DNA of 64,000 nt, taken from positions 97,127,086 through 97,191,085 of the forward strand of contig CM050650.1 in NCBI GenBank assembly GCA_027574665.1, given 5' to 3'. The position numbers were made by a program, and so were the translations under genes. Within the stretch, counting starts at the first letter, position 1, and each line of letters starts with the position of its first letter. Shown piece by piece: positions 13,098 through 25,475 of this stretch. A model generated the notes under the pieces. That model worked only from the letters and a program-made list of their open reading frames with translations. It was not told the origin of the DNA and ran no database searches. The DNA is from Rhynochetos jubatus. Lineage: Eukaryota > Chordata > Aves > Eurypygiformes > Rhynochetidae.

Positions 13098-14375
13098 TAG
13101 TCACCTGAAGTTATGACTTAACATGCACTCCCTAGACTAAAGTTGAAGCAGTAACGCTTGCTGAGGTTTCAAGGTGTAATGCTACCTTCAGGGGAGCTGT
13201 CCCAAATACTTTATTTTACTGGTAATAATGAGGACCTTCCTCCAAGTTTTCACTAGTGAACGACGTGAATGGACAGAGTCACTAGGAGAAAAGAAATGTT
13301 GTTCATCTCTAACTTTGCTTCTTCAAGACATGTTGTTAGTATATACATTCACAACCTTCCCTACTTCAATCTCTCTGAATTTAGTGTAACTTAAAGATTT
13401 ACTTATTGACAGAAACTGGAAATGCCTGGAACAGCATGTGTGGGGAGGGGAGAAGAAGATAAGGAAACAAATTATACAAGATGTGCATATATCAGTTTCG
13501 TCATTTAACCCTAGACATCAACTAAGCACCACACAGTCCCTCCCTCACTCCCGCCCCCCTTCCCCATCAGGACTGGGGAGAGAAACGGAAGGGTGAAAGT
13601 GAGAAAACTAATGGGTTGAGATAAAGACAGTTGGATAGGTAAAGAAAAATCCAAAATATGTCTAAGCATAAAAGATTTTCAGTAGGTCATCAGGATTTGT
13701 AACAGACAGAAGAAACCCTGTGCTGACTAGAAAGCTACTTTCAAAGGTGGGTGTTTATGTTGTGAACTGCTTCTACAATGAACTATACAAAAGAAAATTA
13801 TCAGGAAGTTGCAAGAACCTGTTGTCTCTTTTTCAGATAAAATATATTATTCCTTTCTTTCTTTTTTGTCCTCCAAATTAAAGTTGACCATTTTGTCTTT
13901 AGAAATTAGCATGTTTTCCAGCAAGGAGCTGTCCCAAGTACACCTACCTTTCTATATCTTTCTGAATAAAAATGTTAATGGATGTTCTGAGATGTGGCCA
14001 CCTCCAGCACTTCCAGGTCTGGCACTCCCTCCTGCCCAGCTGCTGAAACACAGCCCAGAGACTTGGCGGTCTCCATCCAGGCTGATGGACATGGCTGCTG
14101 CTTTCCCACTTGCAGGATGAACCCTGCCAAGTTACGCCTGTATCCCAGAGACACGCAGACGTGTGCACACATGCAGGCACACACAGAATATGGCACGGCT
14201 GACTGACCACACTGCCACAGGCCTAGAGGACTCCCATAAAACACGGCTGTAGAAAGCTAAGTTCTCTCCTTCTCTCTGGCTGGTAAAGATGGACGTTCAC
14301 TAGAGAAGGCACACATACGATACTTGCTGGATTCACAACCACATTTACATTCATAGATCCCCCGCCTACCAGCAT

Positions 14376-14399
14376 CCCCCCCCCCCCCCCCCCCCCCCC
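14376..14399. repeat. 24-base poly-C run
   Basis: Uninterrupted cytosine homopolymer of 24 bases, flanked by 'agcat' and 'gtgtccg'. The opposite strand is G24, which can form G-quadruplex structure, and the C strand can form an i-motif. Length is likely unstable in the population and unreliable in sequencing. The Gly-rich minus-strand frame across it is an artefact of this run. Confidence 0.95.
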
Positions 14400-14429
14400 G
14401 TGTCCGTGCAATACACCTGCATAGATCCT

Positions 14430-15160
14430 AGGCCTTCTTACCCACCCCACAGGGCTGCTCGCTGGCTCTTGGACAGATGCATGCAGTCACACACCTGTCC
14501 CCCTGGTACTTCATACTTGGGGTCCCTCAGATATCATCATAGACACTATCTGATACCCATGCCTTGATGTGGGGCCTCCTACTCACAGGTAGTAATACAT
14601 CTTGATGTTTGCTAGTGAATACACTCACCTGCACTCAAAAGATAGCATGAGGCACACAAGCTGGGACCCACGGTCCTACAGCAGCCACTGTCTCTGAGTT
14701 CCTTGCTCACTTCCCTCACACTGGTCTCTCCCAGTGGCTGGCAGCTGAGACTCTCACTCACACCAGTAGGTGGTACTGAGACCCTCATTGACTGCAGTTG
14801 CTGACCCAGGGATGCCTACACCCTTGGTCTGACTCCACCAGCTGACCCCAGATCCACTCAGGCCTCTTTTATCTATTATTGGCACCTAGTCGTTGCAGAC
14901 CCTCACAGACACACCTCACACAAACACACTTATCCTGGTCTCTGCCAGTAGCTGAATTTTGGGACACACATTATTACCCCAGTGGTTGGTGGCAGAGACA
15001 CCCCCCCATCTGCTCTAGTCCCTGGCACTGAGACTCCCGCTGGTCCCACTAGCTGACACCACAAGCCAGGGTGGCTACACTCTCAGTCTGACTCCAGTAG
15101 ATGGCACTAAACCCACTCACACTGGTACCCCTAGTAGCTGGCACTTATTCCTTGCAGCAT
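14430..15160. repeat. Nested C-rich degenerate tandem repeat
   Basis: The block is built from variants of a short motif like 'ccagtagctggcactgag' followed by 'ccctcac' or 'cccactcacactgg'. It recurs at 14730-14790, 14840-14900, 14950-15050 and 15095-15155. A longer period is also visible. The segment from 'ctgagactct' to 'cgttgcag' (about 14749-14898) matches, with many changes, the segment from 'ctgagactcc' to 'ccttgcag' (about 15027-15157), and the 'ttgcag' ends are 259 bases apart. Composition is C-rich and G-poor, unlike the flanks. It may be a minisatellite or part of an LTR-type retroelement; I cannot name a family. Confidence 0.6.
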
Positions 15161-15439
15161 GCTATCATGTGGGACAGAGAGTGAGATTATAGAGATAGAC
15201 TTAAGATTTAACAAGAAGACAGGACAAACTGCAGTAATCAAGCACAGGGCTCAGTCAGACAAGATGACCAAGTGCTTTACACGCAACCCTCCCCTTTCAT
15301 ACACCTTCGGGTCTGTTTCTCCTTTGTTCCTCCCCAGTTCCCTGTTTGTACACGTTACCCCATTGGGTTGCATAGTTTCACCAACACAACCCTCCCTCAG
15401 TATTCCAGACCTCCAGGTTTGCATCCTTCTCAGTTGTAA

Positions 15440-15800
15440 AATCTATGTTGGCACTTTTTGAAACAATGCCTGAAGTTTCTTAATAGTCCATTCATCAGCG
15501 TGACTGACAAGATTGGGTTTTTGTTATTGTTCCTGTTACTGGTTTTTGTCACTATGTGTTTTATTTATTGCCTTTCCCTTTTCTTTATCATTGTATTTCT
15601 ATGGGGTTGTCCATCAAATAATCTTCCTGAAATAAGCATTCCCCTACATGCACTTAGTGCAACTGACCAGGTTTGGTTTTTATTACTGTCTCCATTTTTT
15701 TGGTCAGATTTGTGCCTCTGAATGTTTTGGTATCCCCCTATTTCCTTATCATCCTATTTGGCAAGGTTGTTGATCAGATAACCTTAAGGAAGCAAATGCT
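15440..15800. repeat. Diverged tandem duplication, unit about 157-160 bp
   Basis: Two successive T-rich segments align. One has 'cctgaagt' at 15469, then 'gactgacaagattgggttttt', then 'atcaaata' at 15613. The other has 'cctgaaata' at 15626, then 'aactgaccaggtttggttttt', then 'atcagata' at 15773. The offsets of 157 and 160 bases give the period. The repeat abuts the C-rich block at 14430-15160 and could belong to the same insertion. The overlapping hydrophobic frames of 87-100 codons are products of the T-richness and are not supported as genes. Confidence 0.55.
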
Positions 15801-16602
15801 CTTTCCTATCATATACCCTCATAAAAAAATTATTTGTATAGTGCATGTATTGTGTGGTTTTTATCAACTCAGCTACAGACAACGAATAGGAGATGCACTC
15901 CAGACAAGTTGGAGAATCGGACACAGCTATGATTCTGGAACTTAAGGTGCCAGGTTGCCAAACATCATGATTCTGGAAGTTAAGAATATCATAGTAATCT
16001 TGTGCTCAAATACTGATGGAGAAATATATGTAGTAAATACAATTTCATGAGCTAGCTATTACATCTTCCTTACTTCAGTTAAATATAGTAAAATATAGTG
16101 CAAAAAAAACCCCCCAAATTATCACTTTAACAGTTTGTCTTAAAGGGGAATAAAAATTCTAAGCGGCAAATGTGTCTTACCTTCTGTGAGAAGTAAATAC
16201 AGTTAAATTCAAAGTGCAAATTCATAAAAAAATACCTGCCCAAAATGATTTTTAGTAGGTGAACCATGTGCGGTCCATCATTGAAACAGAAATATTATGC
16301 GTTCATATTTGCAATATACCATTTAGTGGAAGTGAACAAAGATTGAAAGATTTTTTTTAAATGTGATTTGGGTTTTTATCATCACCTTTGTCACCTTAAT
16401 GACACTGTGGGATATAGATAAAAGTTCACCTTCAAATAGTGTAAAGATCTCTGTAGAGTTTATGCAAATATAGTGGTATAAAAGTAATTCTTTTTTTCTT
16501 TTTCTTTGACGTAGCATCACCAGTTGATACAGTTTAATTTTATGCTCACAGTCACTCAGGCAGAGTCCTCTATATGGATGCTCCTCAATGTCACATAGGC
16601 AT

Positions 16603-16626
16603 TATTCCACACAGTAGTGTGGAATA
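16603..16626. other. Perfect hairpin just before EYS exon B
   Basis: Arms TATTCCACAC (16603-16612) and GTGTGGAATA (16617-16626) are exact reverse complements around a 4-base loop AGTA. The right arm ends 57 bases before the first exon base at 16684, so in the pre-mRNA it would fold close to the branch-point region. Confidence 0.65.
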
Positions 16627-16683
16627 TTTTTGAAAGGTCCTACACTTTCAGAGGTGTGACTGTCTCCATTTTTGTTTTCAAAG

Positions 16684-16837
16684 CTAGTGAAAAGAATTTT
16701 GGAGAACAATTTCTTCACCTCTATCTTGTGGATGGAAGACCAACAGTTCGGTTCAGCTGTGGAAACTCTCAGAACATTCTGACTGTATCCATCAATCAAT
16801 CCATTAGCAAGGGTATACTCATCCCTATCACAATAAG
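16684..16837 (+). CDS. EYS: EYS exon B: middle of laminin G domain
   Basis: The acceptor is TTTTCAAAG ending at 16683 and the donor is AAG|GTAAGT at 16838. Length is 154 nt. The first two bases complete the split codon from the previous exon, 50 codons follow, and two bases remain. The peptide includes FGEQFLHLYLVDGRPTV and CGNSQNILTVS, which are recognisable EYS LamG strands, and it ends in ITI before the split codon. One NQS sequon is present. An in-frame ATG at 16617 lies upstream of the acceptor. Codons between it and 16683 do not resemble EYS and are intron, so the exon must not be extended to that ATG. Confidence 0.9.
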
Positions 16838-19800
16838 GTAAGTACTTACCATCACGTTACACTAAAGAGTTTTATTTGTATATATTGAGCAATAAAGTGT
16901 GACTTCACCTTTTTTTACAATAAAAAGACAAGTCATATTAGAAAGCGAAATTGTACACATAATTGGAAAGATTTTCATAACGTTTCCTCTTTGAAAATAT
17001 ATTTTAGTTCACACAGATTAGTCAATCCTTTAAAGAACTTATGATTTGTTCAAACTCCAGACACTTTTACAGATACAGATGAAGTCAGTCTGAAAACTGA
17101 AACAACTTAAAAGTAACATTGGAGGTTACACATGGGCAGCTCATAATTTATGCTTAATTTACACATTGAATAAATTAGATTTGTCATCAGCATTCTAATG
17201 CTAAATATAAGACTAGTTTATTGTTTAAGATGCAAATTGAAAAATGGGCATGCTGACAACATCTCTCAATGCAGTAAGCTGTCATATCTACACATGCAAT
17301 TGTACTGTCAGCAGTACATAATGGTGGCTGACCAGCACTATCATTTTTTATCATCTAGTGCACAGAATGGTTAACTTATAATTTTGGAAAATGTATTGGT
17401 ATCATGCCTTGGATACACTTTTCCACTAATTGAATTTCATATGCACAAGTTAGAAAAAGAAAAAGATTAAATTACATAAATATTGTGTTATATATACATT
17501 AGTAGCAGTAAAATAATAGTTTACTTTTAAAATATTTTAGAAATAATTTTGACACCCATATAAAATTTCAAGTTACTGTGATTAAAGTATTATTTATTAC
17601 ATAGTTGAGGTATCAGAGCTAATTGCTTCATCTGAACTGTAAACATTTGTGATGTGAGGGAACTTATTCCAAAACTTTTATATTAAAGGTAGTTTTAACT
17701 ATGACCTTTTTCGGTGTTAGAGGATGATATATGAAGGAGACTGCAAAAATTTCCCTGAAACATGTATATCAGAATTCCCAAACTTACCTTCTTACTACCC
17801 AAAGAGGAAAATAAAAGCATCTTCTGGAGTTTTGCATTTACCTTCTGGACTATTTCTGTATGATATAAATGTTGTAAAATTCTAAAATGCTGCTCATGCC
17901 AGGAGATTTGACGACCTCAGTATACAAAGTAGATTGGTTTGGGGAGAAGTAAGTGTTTAGGGGTTTTTTTTTTGGTTAGATTTTCTGCTCACCCCACAAA
18001 ATTTACTATATTCTTCTAGAAATAAACTTCCTAGAATAAAAATGTAAAACTTCTTTTTAATATATGGAAGGGAGAAAGGATCTACCATTTAAGAACTCTT
18101 TCATTTCCATTTTATATTTCTCCTCAGCCACAGGTCTGTACATTACTCTTAAGTTCTATTTAAAACAGGTTTTTTTCCTTTTATTCTATGTTAGTATTAA
18201 TGCCTAGTATTAATGAAGCAAAATCACATAGAATACATTCAAATCTAATTACTTGTTAGCTGACACTGTATTAATCTATTTCAGGATTTTTGTACAAATT
18301 GTAAATATATATAAAATTTAGAAAGAAAATTCCATCCCTTCCTCTCCCTGTGAGCCAGCATATAAAGAATTGTTTTTCTTAGAACACACTTGATAGAAGT
18401 GTACAGCTCAATGCTAACAAATTCTGTTTGTTTTGTACTCTCAGAGACCAGTCTTGCGTGAGACATTGGTCACCTAATTGCCCGCACTGTATTAGCTGTG
18501 GTAGCATTGTCTCTGCTTCATAAGATTAAAACATTAAAATGCTGTACAGATTTCAAAGTCTCATAATATCTTAGCAACAAGTGCAGATAAATGGGATTGA
18601 AAAGATTGATTTTAGTCATAAAGATCAAGTTCACACTGAAAAAAAAATTATTCCCCTCTTTTTTGCCTTAAAATTAACACCTGTATATTTATGGCTTCAG
18701 TCTCCATGTTGTTACACTAAAAAATAATGTCAGTTCACTTTATGCAGTACTTTTGTTTACTGGAATTTATACTGCTATTATTAAAACAGTGGCATACTAA
18801 AGAACTTGCAAGGTGTGGTTGTAGACTGTGACTGGTGGGGATTTACATGCATCTGAGTTTACGGTCTTGGCCATCAAAATGACTACTGATTATTCTTGTG
18901 AGTCCCTCTAAAATGTAGAGAGAGCAGTATATCCTTCACCAAGCAGCAATAAAATTGTAATCCTTCAGCAATCATCCTTAACCTCTGCCAAAGAGAAAAG
19001 CAAACTTGACAAGGCATTTGTGCCCCCCCAGGATCTTGTATCATAGGCTATAAAATATGAATCCATGACAAAACTGTTGATTTATGTTCTCTCAGGGGCT
19101 GCTGAAGATAGATAACTCTATCTGTATGTTTCACCTGAAAAATTAATGAGGTTTTTCCCCTGTAATGCCAAAAAAAAAAAACCAAACAACAAAGACTGGA
19201 ATAAATAACTATTTTTGTTACTGTTTGAAAATGCTCCAATTGGGAGACAATATTTCTGTAAAATTTGACTTTTAATAAGGCCATAAGATCGTATTTGACA
19301 GATATTTGAGTCCTGGATGAAACTATGGCTCCAGCGGATAAATGCCATAATTAACATGACCAATGACATCTTAAGCATTTTCTTTCTAAATCTGTCACAT
19401 ACAGGAAGCTAAGATACCCCCATAATTTACGGCAATTACTTTTTCTTAACTATATGATTAGTTTTGTTAGATATAGCCATTTCTTTCAAAGCTGATGAAG
19501 ATTAAATGAGTTTTAAATGTTCAGTCGTTGTCTTTATGGTCCTTATGAAACTACAGCTTTATAGAAAAAAAAAAAAAACCAAACACTAATAAAACTGTGA
19601 TTGCTGAATTTTTTTCCTTGCCTAAATATCTAGGAATACAGAAACATTTGACGAATTAGAAACATCTGGGCAGGTCTTCATAAAAATCAGTGGCTTTGTA
19701 TCTGAACAGGTATATAGTGTAGTCCATATTTGTGATGTGTGGAATACATTTTGCTGTCTTCAAATCCTTCTAAACTTCGTATTTCCGATAGTGGGTTCCA

Positions 19801-22800
19801 ACATAATCAATTACCTGATGAGTGAGAAATGGAAAGATGTTTTGATAGATTACGTGAGCCAATTTGATGCAATATAGCTATCATCTTAACACACCTCCCT
19901 TTTCCAAAATTCTTTGAAGGTTAACTGTGAAAACAGTCTGGGTGAGATTTAAGAATTACTATTCTATCATATTAATTTATAAATTGATAAAGAAAACACA
20001 TTCAGAAGGGGGTTGAAATGGAATACCTTACATACTGTATATTTTAATTTTGAATTTTATATCAACACATAATAAATTATACCCATGCAGCTGTTATGTA
20101 GCATAAAACTGGAAATGTTGTAGAACATTAAGTAGATTTAATAAATTTTGAATTTTATTTGGAATTATTTTTAGAAGGACTGCATGTGCAGCTATACATT
20201 TTTGTGTTTACTGCATGACCTATAGAAATTGCAAATCATGATAACTCAGCATAAGACTTAGTGGGACATTGGCTTTCTCTGAGATGATTCTCTACTGAAA
20301 TTTCCTGCAGCTGATGATGGTTTATCAGGCCTTGTAGAACAAGTAGTGGACTCAGTTCACTTCATAATGTATATCTCTTTCACAAAACCATCATCACATT
20401 TGCCACTGTAAGGGAGGAAGGTTTTGCAACATATGCCTATATAATGTTCATTCTCTGAAAACCTTCATTCCAGTTCCATCAATTCAGCTGTTGCAGCTTT
20501 TTACGTAGGTAAATCACTACATCTGTTATTGAGCCCCAAAAAGAGACCCATAATACATGTATTACATCAAACTAATGCATATAAATTCTTGTATAGGCCA
20601 TTAAAATTGACCATTTGATGGAACATTATAACCAACCACTTAAATCATCCTATGTGGCCTGCTACCTGAAATAACTCAAATAAGATAATGGATTTTTATA
20701 AAGAATACAGAAAAAAAATACTTTTTGGATTCATTTCAATTTCAGATTCTGTCTTTGAACAGAACATTTAATGTGTTTAGAAACGTGTCACTCTGAAACA
20801 ATTTTTTTGCTTTCATTCAGCAACAGTATTCGGTATTTCATCACGGACCTGTCAAAGCCAACAAACCAACTGCTATGGTTATTCAAGTTCATTAGCTACT
20901 GACTAATGCAGTTTTTTATGCAATTATCCTCAACACAGATAATTCACTGAGTGTTTTATGGCAGCTGTGTTGAGTGGAGGGCAGAAGTGCCATGTGCTTT
21001 GGCCAAGATTTTTTTTTCTTGTCCTTTGAACAATGTAATTTTTAAGAATGCAATTATGATTTTATTTTTATTTTTTATAATTTCTAGCTGGGTACATTTA
21101 TTCTCATATAAAACTGAGTTTCCATTATTAACTGAGTTTGGATGGTTTATTCCAAAGTGGCTCACCACAGAGCAGTTCATAGTGTATGAATACTTTCAAC
21201 TTACCATTCATAGCATGTCATTCCACTTTTATCTGAGACAGAAGAGCTATATCACTATGGAAGTGACATCTGCTGTGTTTTCTTATTTGCAAATTAGGGA
21301 GCTGCAGTAAATGTCATTTAGGTACCTGCAAGGATGTCTAGTCTAAGGTTAAAACAACTGATGGAAAACTATACATTAAAGAAGGTTTAATCACTTTTGT
21401 TGCTAGGTGAGAGTTTTCTTTTGTTTCTTTCAAGTGTATTTATATCAATATAAATTTTTGAATGTGAACTGTAATAACAGTTCAGTAATAATGAGTAGCA
21501 TAGTATAGCAGTGTGTCAGCTGCCTTTCCTGAAGTGGCAGGCATACAGACCTCTTCTCGCAGTTGTGGTGAACACCCTCCATCATACTAAACTGGACGCT
21601 GGGTCACAGATGGAATGCTGTGACCTACCTGAAACCACAGAGGCAATGAAGAAAGGCAAAGTATATTTACTATGTTTCAGAGATGATGATCTTAAAAAAA
21701 TATGATACTGTTTGTTACAGTCGCCCAGGAGTTGACAAGCAAGAGAGTAAGGGGGAGAGTAATGGCTACTGGACCCGCCTTCCCTGCCCAACACCCAGAA
21801 CATGATGTACTATGGAATGAAATAATTCCTTGGTCAGTTTGGATTAGCTATAGTATCAAAAGCAGAGAAAGACCTTGAATTCAGTACAGGCCATCCCCAG
21901 CACTAGCTGAGGCCTTATCAGGATTTTCTCTTAGTGTCCAGAAACATAGCTCCTTAGCAACCTCCTAGTAACCACAGTACAGGGAAGTAACCCTTTCCCG
22001 ACCAAACCCAGCACATTCTGTTATTTAAGAAAAATTCTAATAAGTCATATGCACTCCATCTGTATAATTATGGGGATTGATGGCAAAAATTAAAAATTGA
22101 TATGGTACTCAAGACTATTATTGCTCACTAGGCCTTTTGCCATTCTTCTTAAAGCTGGCAACTTGTCTTTAGGTTACCTACCTCCATTGAAATATAGAGA
22201 TCAGTGTGTAAATTATGAATACTTTAAAAAGATAAAGAATGGTCTTGTGAAACAAAATATATTTCTTTTTCACCATCTTTTTCTCCATTGGTAACCCCTT
22301 CTTTCTGTTGCAAGTACTGCAACTTCAAATTTACTTGAAAATTCATGTTTCTGATGTTGTGAGCTTTAATGATAAAAGGAATACTTTTAATGAATGTCTT
22401 AGTACCATGAAAAATAATAGTGCAAACAGTGACAAAGTTATCTGAATTTTAAGAAAATTGCTCTTTCTTAAGTCATGTTAGTATCGTGCAGCTTCCCCGC
22501 TCCTGTTGAACATGGATTTTCTTGGTAATTTTATGTAATCAAATTTTATGTCAAATCTGGCATTCTGTTAATTAAATTCTATCTAGGGGCAAATGCTGAC
22601 TTTTAACTCAAAAAAAATGCTCTGAACTTGAGCTTGAAATTGACATAGTAAATTCTTGTCTGCCCTTCAGTGTCCTGAAAAAAAAAAGAAGGCATAATTT
22701 AACATCTATTCCTCAAGGTATCATTCACCAGAATTTAAACTTTTTACTTGATAGAGTAAGAGATGTTGCAGATTATTGTATTCCCTGTAAGACACAAGGA

Positions 22801-25456
22801 TAGCTCTTATTTTTATCTATATTATTATCTGGTTTAAGAATCATAGAATCTATGGTTTTATATTGTTATCTGTTTTAAGAATGTAACATACTTCATTTGT
22901 ATTACCAATTCTGGTAGGGTATGTTTATATTTATAAGCATGTTCAGCTTAGCATAATAAAGCAAAATCAGGTAACACACAAAACTCACAGTAACCTTCAC
23001 AGTGCTTTACTTTGGATTGCTTTTATTTTTGTTGGATGAACTGAGTCATTCTAAAATTAGAGAAGACTGGTAAATCCTGTCTCAATTGGAGACTTTTTGT
23101 ATAACAACATATCATTTGAAAATCAGCACAAGAAATAAATTCTACCAATCTGTGGGTTTGTTTGCATAAGGATAGTAACCTAAGAACAGATTTATTTATA
23201 ATATACATATATACATACTATATGTGAAGAAAGACTGTTGTGAGCCACTTTCTTCAAGCCTGTGACAACTGGTGACCTTTGTCTTCAATAAACTTGTTCT
23301 ACTTGCTAGACAAAGTTTATATTGAAAATAGAGATATTTTTCTTTCTCATTTTGCAATGTTATTTTGTTTGTCTGCCAGCATAACTGTCTCATAACTACG
23401 TAAAAGTCATTCACCACAAGGACTTGAAGATTTAACTTTTCACTAATGTACAAGAAATACAAATAAATGTTTTATGATGTTGAGCAAAAAAATAGATACT
23501 TCTGAAGCCGCTCTGTCTTGTCAGTTGTTGCGTTGTTATGAGTCAAGCTTTATATTTGTATACTGACTGTTCCAGTGACAGTGCCCGTATAAACTAGTGA
23601 TTGATAGAATGGAAGAGGTTTTAAACTTTCTAGTGGCTATGGTGCATTCCTGGTTAATAACTGGTTTTGCATTTCCACTATTCTCCATCTCTAAAGTAGA
23701 GGACCATACTTGAAAATAATGATGAAGGTTGATATTCTCAGATTTACCTAATATTTTTATTTCCTTTTTTTTTTTCCTAAGCTAATTCAAACATTTCAGA
23801 AATACCTCTTATAATCATTGCTGCCAATTATTGATTGCAAAGAAAAAACAAGTGGTTCAAGACAGCATATTTTCTTTGCATTTTCCTAGTAGAATTGAAA
23901 TGTAAGAAGGAATAGGACTAATAAGGGATGCTTACAAACCTTGTCATATCAATATTCACAAGTTTAAAGTTCAGTTGCATAATGGCCATTTTAATCTCTA
24001 ATGTATGTTCAGTATTTCATCGTTATGCATATTACGAATATGTTTCTATATGTAAATAGATTGTTAGTCTTTCATGCTATAACTTTCACAAAGCATGACT
24101 AAATTTGTATAATTCAGAACATTTTTACACCTTCCTGTTTTGCAGCCCCTCTTATCAAAAGGGACATAAACAATAGCTAGTGTAATTTTCAGAATCAAGA
24201 ATAACCAGAAAATCTCATTTTCCAAAGAAATGTCTAGGATTAATGGTCATATTAAAGAAACAGTTTCAATACACTCTTGATAATTACAATAGTTTTTATT
24301 ACTTTCTAAGTGACTGATGTTGTTAATAGCATTTATTACTTTATGTGATTTTACTGAGGCGCTATGTCACAATTTGCTGGGTCTTCTAAAGAAAATGAGC
24401 TGCACATTTACCAGTTTATAAAATATAATGAATGCAAATTTCATTACCTTTTATTTTTAGGTTTGGTTTTGTGTTATAATTTTGGAAGACCCTCTGTATT
24501 TCTGCAAGGAATATATACAAAATTAAAATTCTAATAGTCTGTATAGCCCAATTCCTGTTTTCTGGATACATCTGCTTTGAAAATTACATCATTTGCCTTT
24601 CAGCAATGTTACTGCTAAAGCATTTATAGGTGCTCTTGTTATTTTATCATGGAAATTCTATACTGCATTTAACCTAAATTTCCAGAATTTTGCTAAGATC
24701 TTTAGAACTCTCCTTTCATTTATTAAAGGAGACACTGCTTCAGTGGTGCATTTGGATCCTTTCAAGTGTGCCAAAGTCCTTTTCTATCTGTGCTGCATAA
24801 AGCACTGTATTCCAAGTACTGTTGATGTGATTGCTTACTCACTGCAGTTTCTCTAGATAGATAGTTTCTGCTCCATCATCTCATGTGATTCACTTTTTCA
24901 TCCTCTTGTGGCTGGGTGAGCCCACGTGAAACTGATAGTAAAGATTTCAAAATACTTGGCTGATCCGTCTGTTTCAAGGAAGAAGCAGGATGCAGAGCCC
25001 TTCGCATCTGCTTGGAAGGGAGAACAGTTCTTTCATATACATGATAATATGAAGGGATTTCAGTATTACTGAAGACACACTAGGTATTCTACATAAAACA
25101 ATGCAGGTATCTGTGACTTGAAGGGAAAAGGAGTCACTGGATTACAGAGGGAATAATAAACTATTAAAATTCAAGATAATCTGGTATATTGAATTTGTTT
25201 GAATATTTATTTATTTATTTCTCCAGTATATAGAATTCTATAAAATTCATTAGCTCATTATCTGGTCACCCAGTGGTTCACACAGAGGAATTTACAGACA
25301 AATATTTAATTTCTTTTAGTTTGGCACAGCGCATGGAACTATAGCAATAGAGTATATTGTCAATGTATATGAAATTTCCCAGTTGTCTTCTTCCTAAGAA
25401 ATGAGATGATAGTAAATGTCTACACTGTTGTATTTGTGAGTTCTGAAGAGCTAAAT

Positions 25457-25475
25457 AAAAAAAAAAAAAAAAAAA
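25457..25475. repeat. Poly-A run (19 bases)
   Basis: A 19-base adenine run directly follows 'ctaaat'. It could be the tail of an old retrocopied transcript or simple slippage; I recognise nothing in the bases before it. Confidence 0.85.

Larger units (their letters stand above)
7519..16683 (+). other. EYS: EYS intron A-B (9.2 kb)
   Basis: The intron starts GTGAGT and ends TTTTCAAAG with a pyrimidine-rich tract before it. From 7.5 to 13.9 kb it is plain AT-rich intron with no repeat I can name, apart from a duplicated AT-rich motif near 11490-11528 and a small perfect palindrome at 13074-13097. From about 13.96 to 15.95 kb base composition shifts to C-rich and then T-rich, with tandem repeats and a 24-base C run; these are listed separately. 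After that it returns to plain AT-rich sequence up to a short hairpin just before the next exon. Confidence 0.85.

Noticed and set aside
16617..16683. In-frame ATG and codons upstream of EYS exon B
   Set aside because: The peptide here does not resemble EYS, and the phase from exon A requires entry at 16684. It is intron read-through.
20951..21310. 119-codon + strand frame
   Set aside because: It is rich in Phe and hydrophobic residues from T-rich DNA, with no motif and no supporting signals.
22841..22860. 'aagaatcatagaatctatgg' as a CR1 octamer tail
   Set aside because: Only one unit is convincing and no CR1 3' sequence flanks it on either side.
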